In this document: in pieces, positions 51,399 to 59,387 of the stretch
Numbering within the stretch: position 1 is the first letter of the stretch
Layout: every line of letters begins with the position of its first letter
DNA from: JAHCHG01 sp965214585
GTDB taxonomy: Bacteria; Acidobacteriota; Blastocatellia; Pyrinomonadales; Pyrinomonadaceae
NCBI GenBank assembly: GCA_965214585.1
Contig: OZ243957.1
Location: 62,001-126,000 of the forward strand
Length of the DNA: 64,000 nt
Reading direction: 5' to 3'
Made by a program: the position numbers and the translations under genes
The notes under the pieces: generated by a model
Databases searched by the model: none
The model's input: only the letters and a program-made list of their open reading frames with translations
Told to the model about the DNA's origin: nothing

Positions 51399-52169
51399 TT
51401 AAAAAATTGTCGTAATTCTCACATTTTTACTAATCGGATTTTCATCCAGTAAAACTTTTACGTCGAAGATTTCGCGTAGATTTTCTTCGGTCAAAACCTC
51501 TTTCGGCTCGCCTCTGGCGATCATTTCGCCGTTTTTCAAAAGCAAAATTTCATCGGCAAATTCCGAAGCCAAATTCAAATCGTGCGTAATGACAACCGCC
51601 GAAGATTCGCCGCGTTTGCACCTTTCGCGCACGAGGCGAAACATCAACGCTTGATTGGACAAATCGAGATTCGTCGTCGGCTCGTCGAGCAGTAAAATTC
51701 TCGCTTCCGTCGCCAACGCTCTGGCTAAAATCACGCGCTGACGCTCGCCGCCCGAAAGCCGATTCATTGTGCGGTTTTTATATTTTGCCAAATCGCAGAT
51801 TTCGAGTGCGTTTTCGGCAATCTTTAAGTCGCTTTCGGTTTCCCAACCGAAAGTTCCGCCGTGCGCGAAACGTCCCGCCAAAACGAAATCCGCGACGGTT
51901 ACGGGAAATTTTGTTTCATTTTCCTGTGCGATAACCGTTATCGTCCTCGCAATTTCGCGGCGCGAATAATTTTTTAATTTTTTCCCGTCAATCGTAATTT
52001 CGCCCGTTTTGATCGGCAAAGTTCCGTTCAAAGCCCGCAAAAGCGTTGTTTTCCCCGCGCCGTTCGCGCCGACAATTGCCAGAATTTTTTTATTCGGCAA
52101 AGCGAAGGAAATATCTCTGACAATCGCCGTTTCGCCGTAACCGACTGTAATATTTTTGACTTCCAACAT
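51399..52169 (-). CDS. btuD: Cobalamin/iron-siderophore type ABC transporter ATP-binding protein
   Basis: 256 residues from ATG 52169 (MLEVKNITVGYG). Walker A VGANGAGKTTLLR, Q-loop VIAQENE, signature RLSGGERQRVILARALA, Walker B ILLLDEPTTNLDLSNQ, switch His in VVITHDLNLASEF. Energises the BtuC dimer. The open frame reaches 52250, but that extension is encoded by an inverted-repeat element between btuC and btuD and is rejected. Operon btuF-btuC-btuD. Confidence 0.92.
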   Translation of the reverse strand: MLEVKNITVGYGETAIVRDISFALPNKKILAIVGANGAGKTTLLRALNGTLPIKTGEITIDGKKLKNYSRREIARTITVIAQENETKFPVTVADFVLAGRFAHGGTFGWETESDLKIAENALEICDLAKYKNRTMNRLSGGERQRVILARALATEARILLLDEPTTNLDLSNQALMFRLVRERCKRGESSAVVITHDLNLASEFADEILLLKNGEMIARGEPKEVLTEENLREIFDVKVLLDENPISKNVRITTIF

Positions 52170-52188
52170 TTTATTTTTGTTACAAAAA

Positions 52189-52265
52189 GTCAGTAGCGTC
52201 GGCGTGAGCCGATGCGTTTTGTGCGAGCATACATTGACCAATCGGCTCACGCCGACGCTACTGAC
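52189..52265. repeat. Hairpin element between btuC and btuD
   Basis: Arms GTCAGTAGCGTCGGCGTGAG and CTCACGCCGACGCTACTGAC are perfect complements, extended by CCGAT/ATCGG. It lies within the operon, 4 bp after the btuC stop, and could stabilise or attenuate the message. Confidence 0.8.
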
Positions 52266-52269
52266 AAGA

Positions 52270-53253
52270 TCAATTTCTTCTCAATAAATAAATAAATAGA
52301 GGCGCACCAACAAGCGCGGTAATCGCGCCGACGGGCAGTTCGCGCGGCGCGATCGCCACACGCGCAATCGTATCGGCGAAAACTACGAAAATTGCGCCCG
52401 CGATTGCCGAAAACGGAATGACAAGGCGATTGTCGCTGCCGACGGCGAGGCGAATCAAATGCGGAACGATCAAGCCGACGTAGCCGACAGAACCGCTTGC
52501 CGCAACCGATGTTCCAACGAGTGCGCTTGCCGTTCCGAAAACTATCAGGCGCGTTTTGTCGGTTTCCACGCCGAAATTTTGCGCGTCGCGCTCGCCGATC
52601 ATCATTAAATTCAAGGCTTTTGCCTGCCAGCTTAAAATTATTGTTCCCAAAATCGCACAAATTAAAGTCAGATAAAATCCGTCTTTCGTGCTTTGCGACA
52701 AATCGCCCAAAAGCCAGAACGTAAAACTTCTGAGTTTCGCCGCGTCAAGCAGACTCGTTATTAAAACTATGATCGAAGAAAGAAACGTCGTAACGATCAC
52801 ACCCGATAAAACAAGTCTTTCGACGCTCATTCCGGCTTTGCTTTTCGCCATTTGATACACGACGAAACTTGCCAGACACGCGCCCGCAAAAGCTAAAACG
52901 GGACGCGCAAAATCGTATTGGGCGAAAAACAAAAATCCGAGCATCGTTCCCAACGCCGCGCCGTTTGAAACGCCCAAAAGATACGGTTCGGCAAGCGGAT
53001 TTCTTAAAAGCGACTGCAAACTCGCGCCCGCGATTGCCAAAGACGCGCCGACGCACGCGCCGAGAAATATTCGCGGCAAACGTATGTCGAAAAGTATTAT
53101 TTTCTGCTGTTCGTTTAATTCAAAGAACGATAAATTTTCACTTCCGAACAAAGCGGCGAGGAGAAGCGAAAAAATCAATAAACCGATTAATAAACCGCCG
53201 AAGCGCAAAAACACGAAAAGTTTTTCCGATTTATATTTCAAATCATTTGCCAT
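52270..53253 (-). CDS. btuC: Cobalamin ABC transporter permease
   Basis: 327 residues of the FecCD/BtuC family with about ten membrane helices. Diagnostic segments: IRLPRIFLGACVGASLAIAG near the N-terminus, NPLAEPYLLGVSNGAALGTM in the first third, and GSVGYVGLIVPHLIRLAVGS near the C-terminus. The start overlaps the end of btuF by 11 bp, so translation is coupled. Confidence 0.93.
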   Translation of the reverse strand: MANDLKYKSEKLFVFLRFGGLLIGLLIFSLLLAALFGSENLSFFELNEQQKIILFDIRLPRIFLGACVGASLAIAGASLQSLLRNPLAEPYLLGVSNGAALGTMLGFLFFAQYDFARPVLAFAGACLASFVVYQMAKSKAGMSVERLVLSGVIVTTFLSSIIVLITSLLDAAKLRSFTFWLLGDLSQSTKDGFYLTLICAILGTIILSWQAKALNLMMIGERDAQNFGVETDKTRLIVFGTASALVGTSVAASGSVGYVGLIVPHLIRLAVGSDNRLVIPFSAIAGAIFVVFADTIARVAIAPRELPVGAITALVGAPLFIYLLRRN

Positions 53254-54232
53254 CCGTTTTCGCCTTTTCCTTTAGTTTTTCGACGGGAATTTCAGGATGC
53301 AGTTTTTTGGCGATCTGCTCCAGCGCGTCAACAATTCTCGGCGCGGGACGCGATAAAATGTCCGCGTTTATTTTGTAAACTCTGCCGTTTCGCACCGCCG
53401 GAGAATTTTCAAAAACATCATTCGGTGCAGGATTATCCGAACTGTCCGACAAAATAATCACGTCCGGCTGCAAAGCGAGCGCGGTTTCTTTGCTGATTCG
53501 CGGATACGCCGTCGCAACCGTTTCCGTCGCGGAAATTCCGCCAGCCAGTTCGATCAGATCGGTTAAAAAAGAATCTTTGCCAATCGTATAAAGCGGTTCG
53601 CGCGAGATTTGCACGAAAACTTTCGGCTTTTCTAAAACGGCGGTTTCCCTTTCGACGAGTTCGACGCGGCGTTCCAGATTTTCGGCTAGTTCGAGCGCGT
53701 TTTCTTTTTTGCCGAAAATTTCGCCGATATTTACGATGCTTTTGTAAATTTCCTCAAGAGAATTCGGATTTGTAACGAAAACCGTAATTCCCTGATCTTC
53801 GAGTTTTTTTGTAAAAGTTTCGATTTGCGAAGCGGTTGAAACCAAAACCACTTGTGGCTTTAAGGCGATAATATTTTCGATGTTCGGGTTTATCGTGTCG
53901 CCGATCCGGGCGATCTTTTTCGCTTCTTCGGGATAATTGTCAAAACTCGTCGCGCCGACAAGACGCTCGCCCGCGCCGACGGCGAAAACGATTTCCGTCA
54001 GATTCGGCGCAAGCGAAACGGCACGCGTGACGTTTTCGGGAATTTGAACCGTGCGCCCCAAATCATCGGTTATCTCGCGCGACAATTCGATTTTTTTCGT
54101 GGTTTCGGAAATCTTCGTGTTCGCATTCGTATTTTCACTTTGGCAGTTTGCGGCGAAGAAAACGCACAAAAGCAGAGAAAACAAAACGAGAAATTTCCGT
54201 AATTTTAATTTATAAATATGTCTTTCCGGCAA
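53243..54232 (-). CDS. btuF: Cobalamin ABC transporter substrate-binding lipoprotein
   Basis: About 330 residues from TTG 54232. Lipoprotein signal (KFLVLFSLLLCVFFAANCQ; lipobox FAANC). Class III periplasmic-binding domain: RAVSLAPNLTEIVFAVGAGE, LVGATSFDNYPEEAKKIARI, GDTINPNIENIIALKPQVVL, long bridging helix, then IILSDSSDNPA and RPAPRIVDALEQIAKKLHPE. No ATG precedes the signal sequence: the frame runs up to TTG 54304 into riboswitch sequence, so I prefer TTG 54232, with AGGA about 10 bp upstream. That AGGA is part of a terminator-like stem, so the riboswitch probably hides it. Confidence 0.88.
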   Translation of the reverse strand: MPERHIYKLKLRKFLVLFSLLLCVFFAANCQSENTNANTKISETTKKIELSREITDDLGRTVQIPENVTRAVSLAPNLTEIVFAVGAGERLVGATSFDNYPEEAKKIARIGDTINPNIENIIALKPQVVLVSTASQIETFTKKLEDQGITVFVTNPNSLEEIYKSIVNIGEIFGKKENALELAENLERRVELVERETAVLEKPKVFVQISREPLYTIGKDSFLTDLIELAGGISATETVATAYPRISKETALALQPDVIILSDSSDNPAPNDVFENSPAVRNGRVYKINADILSRPAPRIVDALEQIAKKLHPEIPVEKLKEKAKTDGK

Positions 54233-54235
54233 AAT

Positions 54236-54299
54236 AAAAAAGTCCTGTGTGTTACGACCTCGCGCGAAAAAACGAAAGGCAAAACAAACAGGACTTTCC
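54236..54299 (-). terminator. Riboswitch-linked terminator/sequester stem before btuF
   Basis: On the minus strand AAAGTCCTGT pairs with ACACAGGACTTTT about 40 bases on, followed by T-rich TTTATTTT. The 3' arm includes the only ribosome-site-like AGGA for btuF, so the stem could act by termination, by occlusion, or both. Confidence 0.65.
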
Positions 54300-54344
54300 A
54301 CCAAAAATCAAAGGAGAAAAACACTATCTCAGCCAAACGTCTTT

Positions 54345-54516
54345 ACGCGAAACGATTTCGGCTAAAAAACTCCAGAGCAGGTTTCCAGACTTTTCGATTC
54401 GGGATGTGTGATTCGGGATCGCGGATTGAAAAATAATAAATCCCAAATCCCAATTCCCAAATCGTTTCACTGTGGCGCGACCGCGCGGGATTTTCACCCG
54501 ACTTTCCCTTTTTAAC
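54345..54516 (-). promoter_or_regulatory. Cobalamin riboswitch upstream of btuFCD
   Basis: Minus-strand reading: AAGGGAAAGTCGGGTGAAAA, TCCCGCGCGGTCGCGCCACA, GTGA, then AAGTCTGGAAACCTGCTCTG. These are the conserved core segments of the AdoCbl aptamer. A peripheral segment between them (about 54411-54472) is occupied by a heptad-word hairpin. Confidence 0.88.
54411..54472. repeat. Heptad-word hairpin inside the btuF riboswitch
   Basis: Left arm ATTCGGG, ATGTGTG, ATTCGGG, ATCGCGG; right arm AATCCCA, AATCCCA, ATTCCCA. The stem replaces or extends a variable arm of the aptamer between the CGCCACAGTGA and CTGGAAACC segments. Confidence 0.7.
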
Positions 54517-54775
54517 TTTTATAAAAAAAGTTTTTTCTGAAGCGTTTTAGAATAAAAAAGAACCGTTTACAAAAAATTACGCTCAAATCGCTCGGAAAGC
54601 AAAAATTTTTTGCAAATGATGAAAGAAAAACTAACACAAATTGCGGGGAAATGTCAAAGTATTCGTTGTTTATAATGAAAAACGGATTTGAAAATTTATA
54701 ACAGATGCGGATATTCTGAAAGTGCATTTTTGCTCTGTTTTTTCTAAACTTTCTATACGAGGAAAACTTAAAATT
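54517..54775. other. Divergent spacer between the btuF riboswitch and glgC
   Basis: AT-rich, 259 bp, must contain both promoters. No gene supported; the glgC frame extends into it from 54722 but without family similarity. GAGG at about 54760 is the glgC ribosome site. Confidence 0.45.
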
Positions 54776-56065
54776 ATGTCAAAATACGGAAATGTCGTTG
54801 CGGTAATTTTGGGCGGAGGCGCGGGAACTCGTCTTTTCCCTCTGACGAAGGAACGCTCGAAACCGGCTGTTCCGCTGGGCGGAAAATACAGATTGGTTGA
54901 CGTGCCGATCTCGAACTGCATTAATTCAAATATCACGCAGATTTTTGTTTTAACGCAGTATAATTCCGCTTCGCTAAACCGCCACATTTCAAAAACTTAT
55001 CGTTTTTCATCATTTTCTTCGGGCTTTGTCGAAATTCTCGCGGCGGAGCAGACCAAAGACAGCGAAGAATGGTTTCAGGGAACGGCGGACGCGGTGCGCC
55101 AGATGCTCACGCACATCAGAAATCTCGATGTTGATACGCTTCTGATTTTGTCGGGCGATCATCTCTATCGAATGGATTACAGAAAATTTCTCCGCCGGCA
55201 TAATGAAACGGACGCGGACGTGACGATTTCCGTGATTCCGTGTAATCCGCAGGATGCCGAAGGTTTCGGTTTGCTTAAAACCGACGATGACGGGCGAATT
55301 GTCGAATTTAAGGAAAAACCGAAAGGCGAGCAGCTTGAATCAATGAAAGTGGATACGACGCGCTTCGGTTTAACTGACAACGAAAGCCGCGAACGTCCCT
55401 TTTTGGCTTCGATGGGAATTTATGTTTTCGATTATAAACGGCTGGTCGAACTGCTCGAAAGAGATAATTCGTGGGTTGATTTCGGGCGCGAAATTATTCC
55501 CGCCGCAATCGAAGAATCGAACGTGCAGGCGCATATTTTCAAAGATTACTGGGAAGACATCGGAACGATTCGCGCATTTTACGAAGCAAATCTCGATTTG
55601 GCTTCGCCGCTGCCGAAATTTAATTTTTTCAATACAAAAGCGGCGATTTACACGAGAAGCCGTTATCTTCCGCCTTCAAAGATGCAGAACTGCGAAATTG
55701 ACACATCGCTGATCAGCGAAGGCTGTATCTTAAACGGAGTTTACGCCAAAAATTCGATTATCGGTTTGCGAAGCCGGATTGATGAAAACACGCGAATCGA
55801 GAGTTCGATCATAATGGGCGCGGATTATTTTGAAACATTTAAAGAAATTCAGAAAAACTCGAAAAACGGAACTCCGCACGTCGGAATCGGCAAAAATTCG
55901 ACAATTCGCCAAGCGATTATTGATAAAAATGCCCGCATCGGAAACAACGTCCGGCTTGTCAATAAAAACAATATTCAGGAAGCGGACGAAGAAAATTACA
56001 CTATCCGCGATAAAATTATAATCATTCCGAAAAACGCCGTTATTATGGACGGAACGGAAATTTGA
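54776..56065 (+). CDS. glgC: Glucose-1-phosphate adenylyltransferase
   Basis: Makes ADP-glucose for glycogen; cytosolic. About 429 residues. Nucleotidyl-transferase signature ILGGGAGTRLFPLTKERSKP, VDVPISNCINS, WFQGTADAVRQ, LSGDHLYRMDY, then EDIGTIRAFYEANLDL and a left-handed beta-helix C-terminus (ILNGVYAKNSIIGLRSRID, GKNSTIRQAIIDKNARIG). ATG 54776 (MSKYGNVVAV) preferred. No other glycogen gene adjacent. Confidence 0.96.
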   Translation: MSKYGNVVAVILGGGAGTRLFPLTKERSKPAVPLGGKYRLVDVPISNCINSNITQIFVLTQYNSASLNRHISKTYRFSSFSSGFVEILAAEQTKDSEEWFQGTADAVRQMLTHIRNLDVDTLLILSGDHLYRMDYRKFLRRHNETDADVTISVIPCNPQDAEGFGLLKTDDDGRIVEFKEKPKGEQLESMKVDTTRFGLTDNESRERPFLASMGIYVFDYKRLVELLERDNSWVDFGREIIPAAIEESNVQAHIFKDYWEDIGTIRAFYEANLDLASPLPKFNFFNTKAAIYTRSRYLPPSKMQNCEIDTSLISEGCILNGVYAKNSIIGLRSRIDENTRIESSIIMGADYFETFKEIQKNSKNGTPHVGIGKNSTIRQAIIDKNARIGNNVRLVNKNNIQEADEENYTIRDKIIIIPKNAVIMDGTEI

Positions 56066-56084
56066 AGATATTTAAGTTCAGAGT

Positions 56085-56141
56085 AAAGAACATTAGGCGT
56101 GAAAAGTCGTGAACAAAACGATTTCACGCCTAATGTTCTTT
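56085..56141 (+). terminator. Terminator after glgC
   Basis: AAAGAACATTAGGCGTGAAA and TTTCACGCCTAATGTTCTTT form a perfect 20-bp stem around a 17-base loop, starting 20 bp past the glgC stop. The length is unusual for a simple terminator, so it may be a captured repeat. Confidence 0.75.
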
Positions 56142-56163
56142 GAAAATTGAATACCGTAAAAAA

Positions 56164-56324
56164 CGCGAAGCGGACTGGAGCGCGGGTCCGGTCCCGGTTG
56201 CATTGACCGTCGCTTCGACGCGAAAAAGTCGTTGGATTATGGAACATAGCAAATATCAGCAATTTTTTCGCGCTTTGCGCTCATTGCAAGCGGGGACGCT
56301 CGCGCTCCAGTCCGCTTCGCGCCA
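56164..56324. repeat. Inverted-repeat element, GCGAAGCGGACTGGAGCGCG ends
   Basis: Arms at 56165-56184 and 56301-56323 are perfect complements over 20 bp. The interior shows GGTCCGGTCCCG and a GC-rich part near the right arm. One copy in this window. Non-coding, between glgC and the EamA gene. Confidence 0.75.
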
Positions 56325-56433
56325 AAATCGAACAAACTTTTTATTGCGGTATTTATTTTTTAAACAACATAAGTGGTTACTCTGAACAAGTGACTTTTCG
56401 CGGCAAAACTTGTAGCATCATTATTTTGCCGTG

Positions 56434-57348
56434 ATGAATAATCCAGAACAGACAGATTCGCTCGCTCCGCATTTTGCCTTAATCGCCGTTCAATTAATGT
56501 TCGGTTCTGCGCCGATTTTGGGAAAATTCGCGCTCGAAGCGTTTCCGAGTTTTGCGATTGTCGGGTTTCGCGTGGCGGGCGGCGCGGCGGCTTTTCTTCT
56601 TTTGCAAAAATTGAGCAATGGAAGTTTGCGGCTCGACAGAAAAAAGCATTATTTGTATTTCGCAATTTTTGCCGTTTTCGGAATTGTCTTAAATCAGCTT
56701 TTGTTTTTCACGGGACTTTCGATGACGACGGCGACGAACACTTCGCTGTTAGCCGTTTTGATTCCGGTTTTCGCAATTGTCGTCAGCACGTTTGTCGGAA
56801 ATGACGTTTTAACGCCGAAGAAGATCGGCGGAATAATTTTGGCGGCGTTCGGCGTGATTTATCTGATTGATCCGCGCAAAGCGAGTTTTTCTTCGACAAC
56901 GACAATCGGCGATATTTTAGTAATCCTAAACAGCCTTTCTTACGCGGTTTATTTGGCGATCTCCAAAAAATTAATCAGTCATTACGGCTCTCTCAAATCA
57001 ATCGCGTGGCTTTTTCTGTTCGGCGCAATCGTTAATGTTCCGATTGGTTTTATTTCTTTGCAAACAATTGATTTGGCGGCAGTCGGCACAAAGGCTTGGC
57101 TCGCGCTTGCCGCCGTCGTGATTTTCCCGACGATTCTCGCGTATTACTGGAATACTTGGGCTTTAGCCCGCGTTCCGCCTTCGGTTGTCGCCGTTTACAT
57201 CTATTTGCAGCCGCTGATCGGCACATTTCTGGCAATCACGATTTTAGGCGAAGCGTGGAATCCGCGCATTTTTATCGCTATGGCTTTGATTTTTACGGGC
57301 GTTTTCTTTGTCACCAGAAAAAAGAAACTCAAACAGATTGAAGTGTAA
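56434..57348 (+). CDS. EamA/DMT-family transporter
   Basis: About 304 residues, ten predicted membrane helices in two EamA repeats. First repeat: LIAVQLMFGSAPILGKFALE, VGFRVAGGAAAFLLL, NQLLFFTGLSMTTATNTSLL, VLIPVFAIVVSTFVG. Second: ILVILNSLSYAVYLAISKKL, ALAAVVIFPTILAYYWNTWA, PPSVVAVYIYLQPLIGTFLA. Ends in a basic tail (KKKLKQIEV). Exports or imports a small metabolite; substrate cannot be told. GTG precedes ATG 56434; ATG chosen. Confidence 0.92.
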   Translation: MNNPEQTDSLAPHFALIAVQLMFGSAPILGKFALEAFPSFAIVGFRVAGGAAAFLLLQKLSNGSLRLDRKKHYLYFAIFAVFGIVLNQLLFFTGLSMTTATNTSLLAVLIPVFAIVVSTFVGNDVLTPKKIGGIILAAFGVIYLIDPRKASFSSTTTIGDILVILNSLSYAVYLAISKKLISHYGSLKSIAWLFLFGAIVNVPIGFISLQTIDLAAVGTKAWLALAAVVIFPTILAYYWNTWALARVPPSVVAVYIYLQPLIGTFLAITILGEAWNPRIFIAMALIFTGVFFVTRKKKLKQIEV

Positions 57349-57351
57349 AAG

Positions 57352-57507
57352 AAGCTGTTTTAAAAGTTGAAAAAAGAGTAACGCCGGCTTCCAGCCGGCT
57401 GTCTGGTTGGCATCTTGCCGACGCTTTGATTAAAAAGCGCAAAGTTGCGCTTTTTAATCAAAGCGTCGGCAAGATGCCGGCGTTACTCTTTTAAAACAGC
57501 CTCTTAA
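57352..57507. repeat. GCCGGC-type inverted repeat after the EamA gene
   Basis: Outer arms CTGTTTTAAAA.../TTTTAAAACAG, then GAGTAACGCCGGC/GCCGGCGTTACTC, then a perfect inner stem GCATCTTGCCGACGCTTTGA... against its complement, 35 bp per arm. Most intact of three members in the window. Probably also terminates the EamA transcript. Confidence 0.8.
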
Positions 57508-57564
57508 AATGTTAAAAATTTGTTCATCAGAAATTTTACGACTTTCAACTTAAACATTTTCATC

Positions 57565-57912
57565 TTAGGCGGAAGCAATATAATCGGCGTGAATCGTCAA
57601 TAATTGCCTGCCGTCTTCGCGGGAAAACATCGCTTCGGCTCGCTTACATAATGTGTCAACTTCCGGGGAAATCTTCTCAAAATCTCTGTCTGATCTATAC
57701 CATTCCGGCGAAATAGCACCGATCATTTCATTTATTAAATTGATTTGCTCATCAGACAGCCGCGAATGATTAGCCGCCAACCATCTTTCACAATGAGTTT
57801 TAATCAGCATCGCGCGGTTCTCTGCGGAGATTTTATCAAAAGCCTTGAAACGATCTTCAACAGATAATTTATACATTTCCCGATAACCGACGGTTGATTT
57901 TTCCCGATTCAT
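57565..57912 (-). CDS. Small helical protein, unknown
   Basis: 115 residues, all predicted helix: YKLSVEDRFKAFDKISAENR, ERWLAANHSRLSDEQINLIN and GRQLLTIHADYIASA. The layout (two amphipathic helices with a conserved Trp, then LSDEQ) faintly recalls proteins annotated as fulvocin C-related bacteriocins, but I cannot confirm it. No signal peptide. Located 41 bp after the LysR gene on the same strand; may be in one transcript. Confidence 0.55.
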   Translation of the reverse strand: MNREKSTVGYREMYKLSVEDRFKAFDKISAENRAMLIKTHCERWLAANHSRLSDEQINLINEMIGAISPEWYRSDRDFEKISPEVDTLCKRAEAMFSREDGRQLLTIHADYIASA

Positions 57913-57953
57913 TATTTTACTCCTTGATGTCTAAAAAATTTACCAAAGTTTTT

Positions 57954-58925
57954 TTAACCTCTCGCTTTTGCCTTCATTTCAACCGTTTCCCTTTTACCTT
58001 TGCCCTTTTCCCCTTCTCCATTAAAATCCTTCTCTTTTTCGGCGAAATTTTCTTTGCACAGATGGACGAATTCCTTTTCAATCAGCGAAACGTAACCGCC
58101 GCGAATTCTGGCTAAACCGAGATTCCAACTGATTTGTGCGTCCTCGATCTGCCACGCGACAAGTTTTCCGGCGGCAACATCGGCTTGCACGTTTTTCGCG
58201 CCCGCGATTCCCACGCCCATTTCGTTTTCGACCATTTTGTTGATCGCTTCCTGACGGGAAAGTTCCATTACGACATTCGGTTTGACGCTCGCCTGCTCGA
58301 AAAAATTGTCAATCAGGCGGCGCGTGTTTCCGCCTTTTTCGCCTAAAATCAAATCTTCGCCCGCGAGCGTTTCGGCATCAACGGATTTTTCCCCGGCAAG
58401 CCGATGTCCGGGATGCGCGATGGCAACGATCTCGTCGGTGAAAAGCAATTCGGTTCGCACGTTTGAAGTTTCAGTCGGCAAAGATACAAACGCAATATCT
58501 ATGTCGCCCTGCAAAATTTGTTCGACGAGTTTCTGGCTCGTTCCCGAACTGACGGAAAGTTCCGAGCCGGGAAATTTTTTCTTTAATTTTTCGAGAATCT
58601 GCGGCAGCTGCATCGTGGCAAACAATGCCGAAGCCGAACCGATTCGCAAACGTCCGTGTTCCGCACCCGCGATTTCGGCGATTTCGGCAACGGCGGAATC
58701 GTGTTCGCGCATAATTTTTCTGGCGCGTTTGAGCAGATATTCGCCCGCCTCGGTCAGAAGCACGCGGCGCGGAGTTCTGGTAAAAAGCGGCATTCCGAGT
58801 TCCTTTTCGAGTTGGCTGATCTGCATCGAGATCGCCGCCTGCGTAATGTGAACCTTTTTCGCGCCCGCCGTAAAAGTTTTTTCTTCCGCAATTGCAATTA
58901 GAGCCTTTAATTGTTTGATTTCCAT
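57954..58925 (-). CDS. LysR-family transcriptional regulator
   Basis: 323 residues. N-terminal winged helix-turn-helix (MEIKQLKALIAIAEEKTFTA, then QAAISMQISQLEKELGMPLF), followed by the periplasmic-binding-like effector domain (LRIGSASALFATMQLPQILE, ELSVSSGTSQKLVEQILQGD, IDIAFVSLP). Last 25 residues are Lys/Glu/Gly-rich (KEKDFNGEGEKGKGKRE), longer than usual and probably disordered. Divergent to the L,D-transpeptidase across a 460-bp region, but no regulatory link is evident. Confidence 0.92.
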   Translation of the reverse strand: MEIKQLKALIAIAEEKTFTAGAKKVHITQAAISMQISQLEKELGMPLFTRTPRRVLLTEAGEYLLKRARKIMREHDSAVAEIAEIAGAEHGRLRIGSASALFATMQLPQILEKLKKKFPGSELSVSSGTSQKLVEQILQGDIDIAFVSLPTETSNVRTELLFTDEIVAIAHPGHRLAGEKSVDAETLAGEDLILGEKGGNTRRLIDNFFEQASVKPNVVMELSRQEAINKMVENEMGVGIAGAKNVQADVAAGKLVAWQIEDAQISWNLGLARIRGGYVSLIEKEFVHLCKENFAEKEKDFNGEGEKGKGKRETVEMKAKARG

Positions 58926-59387
58926 AAACTATTTTGTTATTCGTTATTTTTCATAAACCGGAATTTACAGGAATTTGCGATTTCCGATTAAGAAAATAAC
59001 ACAAATATACATAACATAATCTTATTGATATTATAAAACTATCTTAGGTTAATTATTAAACCAAGCGTGAAAAATCTTTAAAAAGAAACTTAAAATATAA
59101 TCTATATTTAGTAAATCACGAAAATACCAAAGCTAATCATTTCCAGCTATTCAATCATTTTCGGAGAGGCAGAAACCCGACAGTTATGGAGGGTGCTGAT
59201 TGATTAGACGTTTGTAGGGTTTCAAAAGAACTCGTTAAAATGCTGTTTCTGTAACTTGCCGATTAATAAACAGCACCCTCCATAACTGTCGGGTTTCTGC
59301 CTGTTTAGCAAAATCTTCTTGTCAGCTTAACTTTTCAAATTTCCAGTTTTGATACAACTTTACGGCAAAATTCAGCGACCAATTACT
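58926..59387. other. Divergent 460-bp region with repeat element
   Basis: AT-rich first half (possible LysR promoter), then the 134-bp inverted-repeat element, then 85 bp to the L,D-transpeptidase start. No gene supported. Confidence 0.45.
59168..59301. repeat. Element with perfect 31-bp terminal inverted repeats
   Basis: 59168-59198 and 59271-59301 are exact complements (inner ends GGAGGGTGCTG and CAGCACCCTCC; outer ends GGCAGAAACCC and GGGTTTCTGCC). The loop of about 72 bp is AT-rich. MITE-like or a large stem; single copy here. Confidence 0.85.

Noticed and set aside
52170..52250. 27-residue N-terminal extension of BtuD
   Set aside because: Encoded by the btuC-btuD hairpin element; the family domain starts at MLEVKN.
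54233..54304. Upstream TTG start for BtuF
   Set aside because: The extension is translated riboswitch/terminator sequence and would bury the lipoprotein signal.
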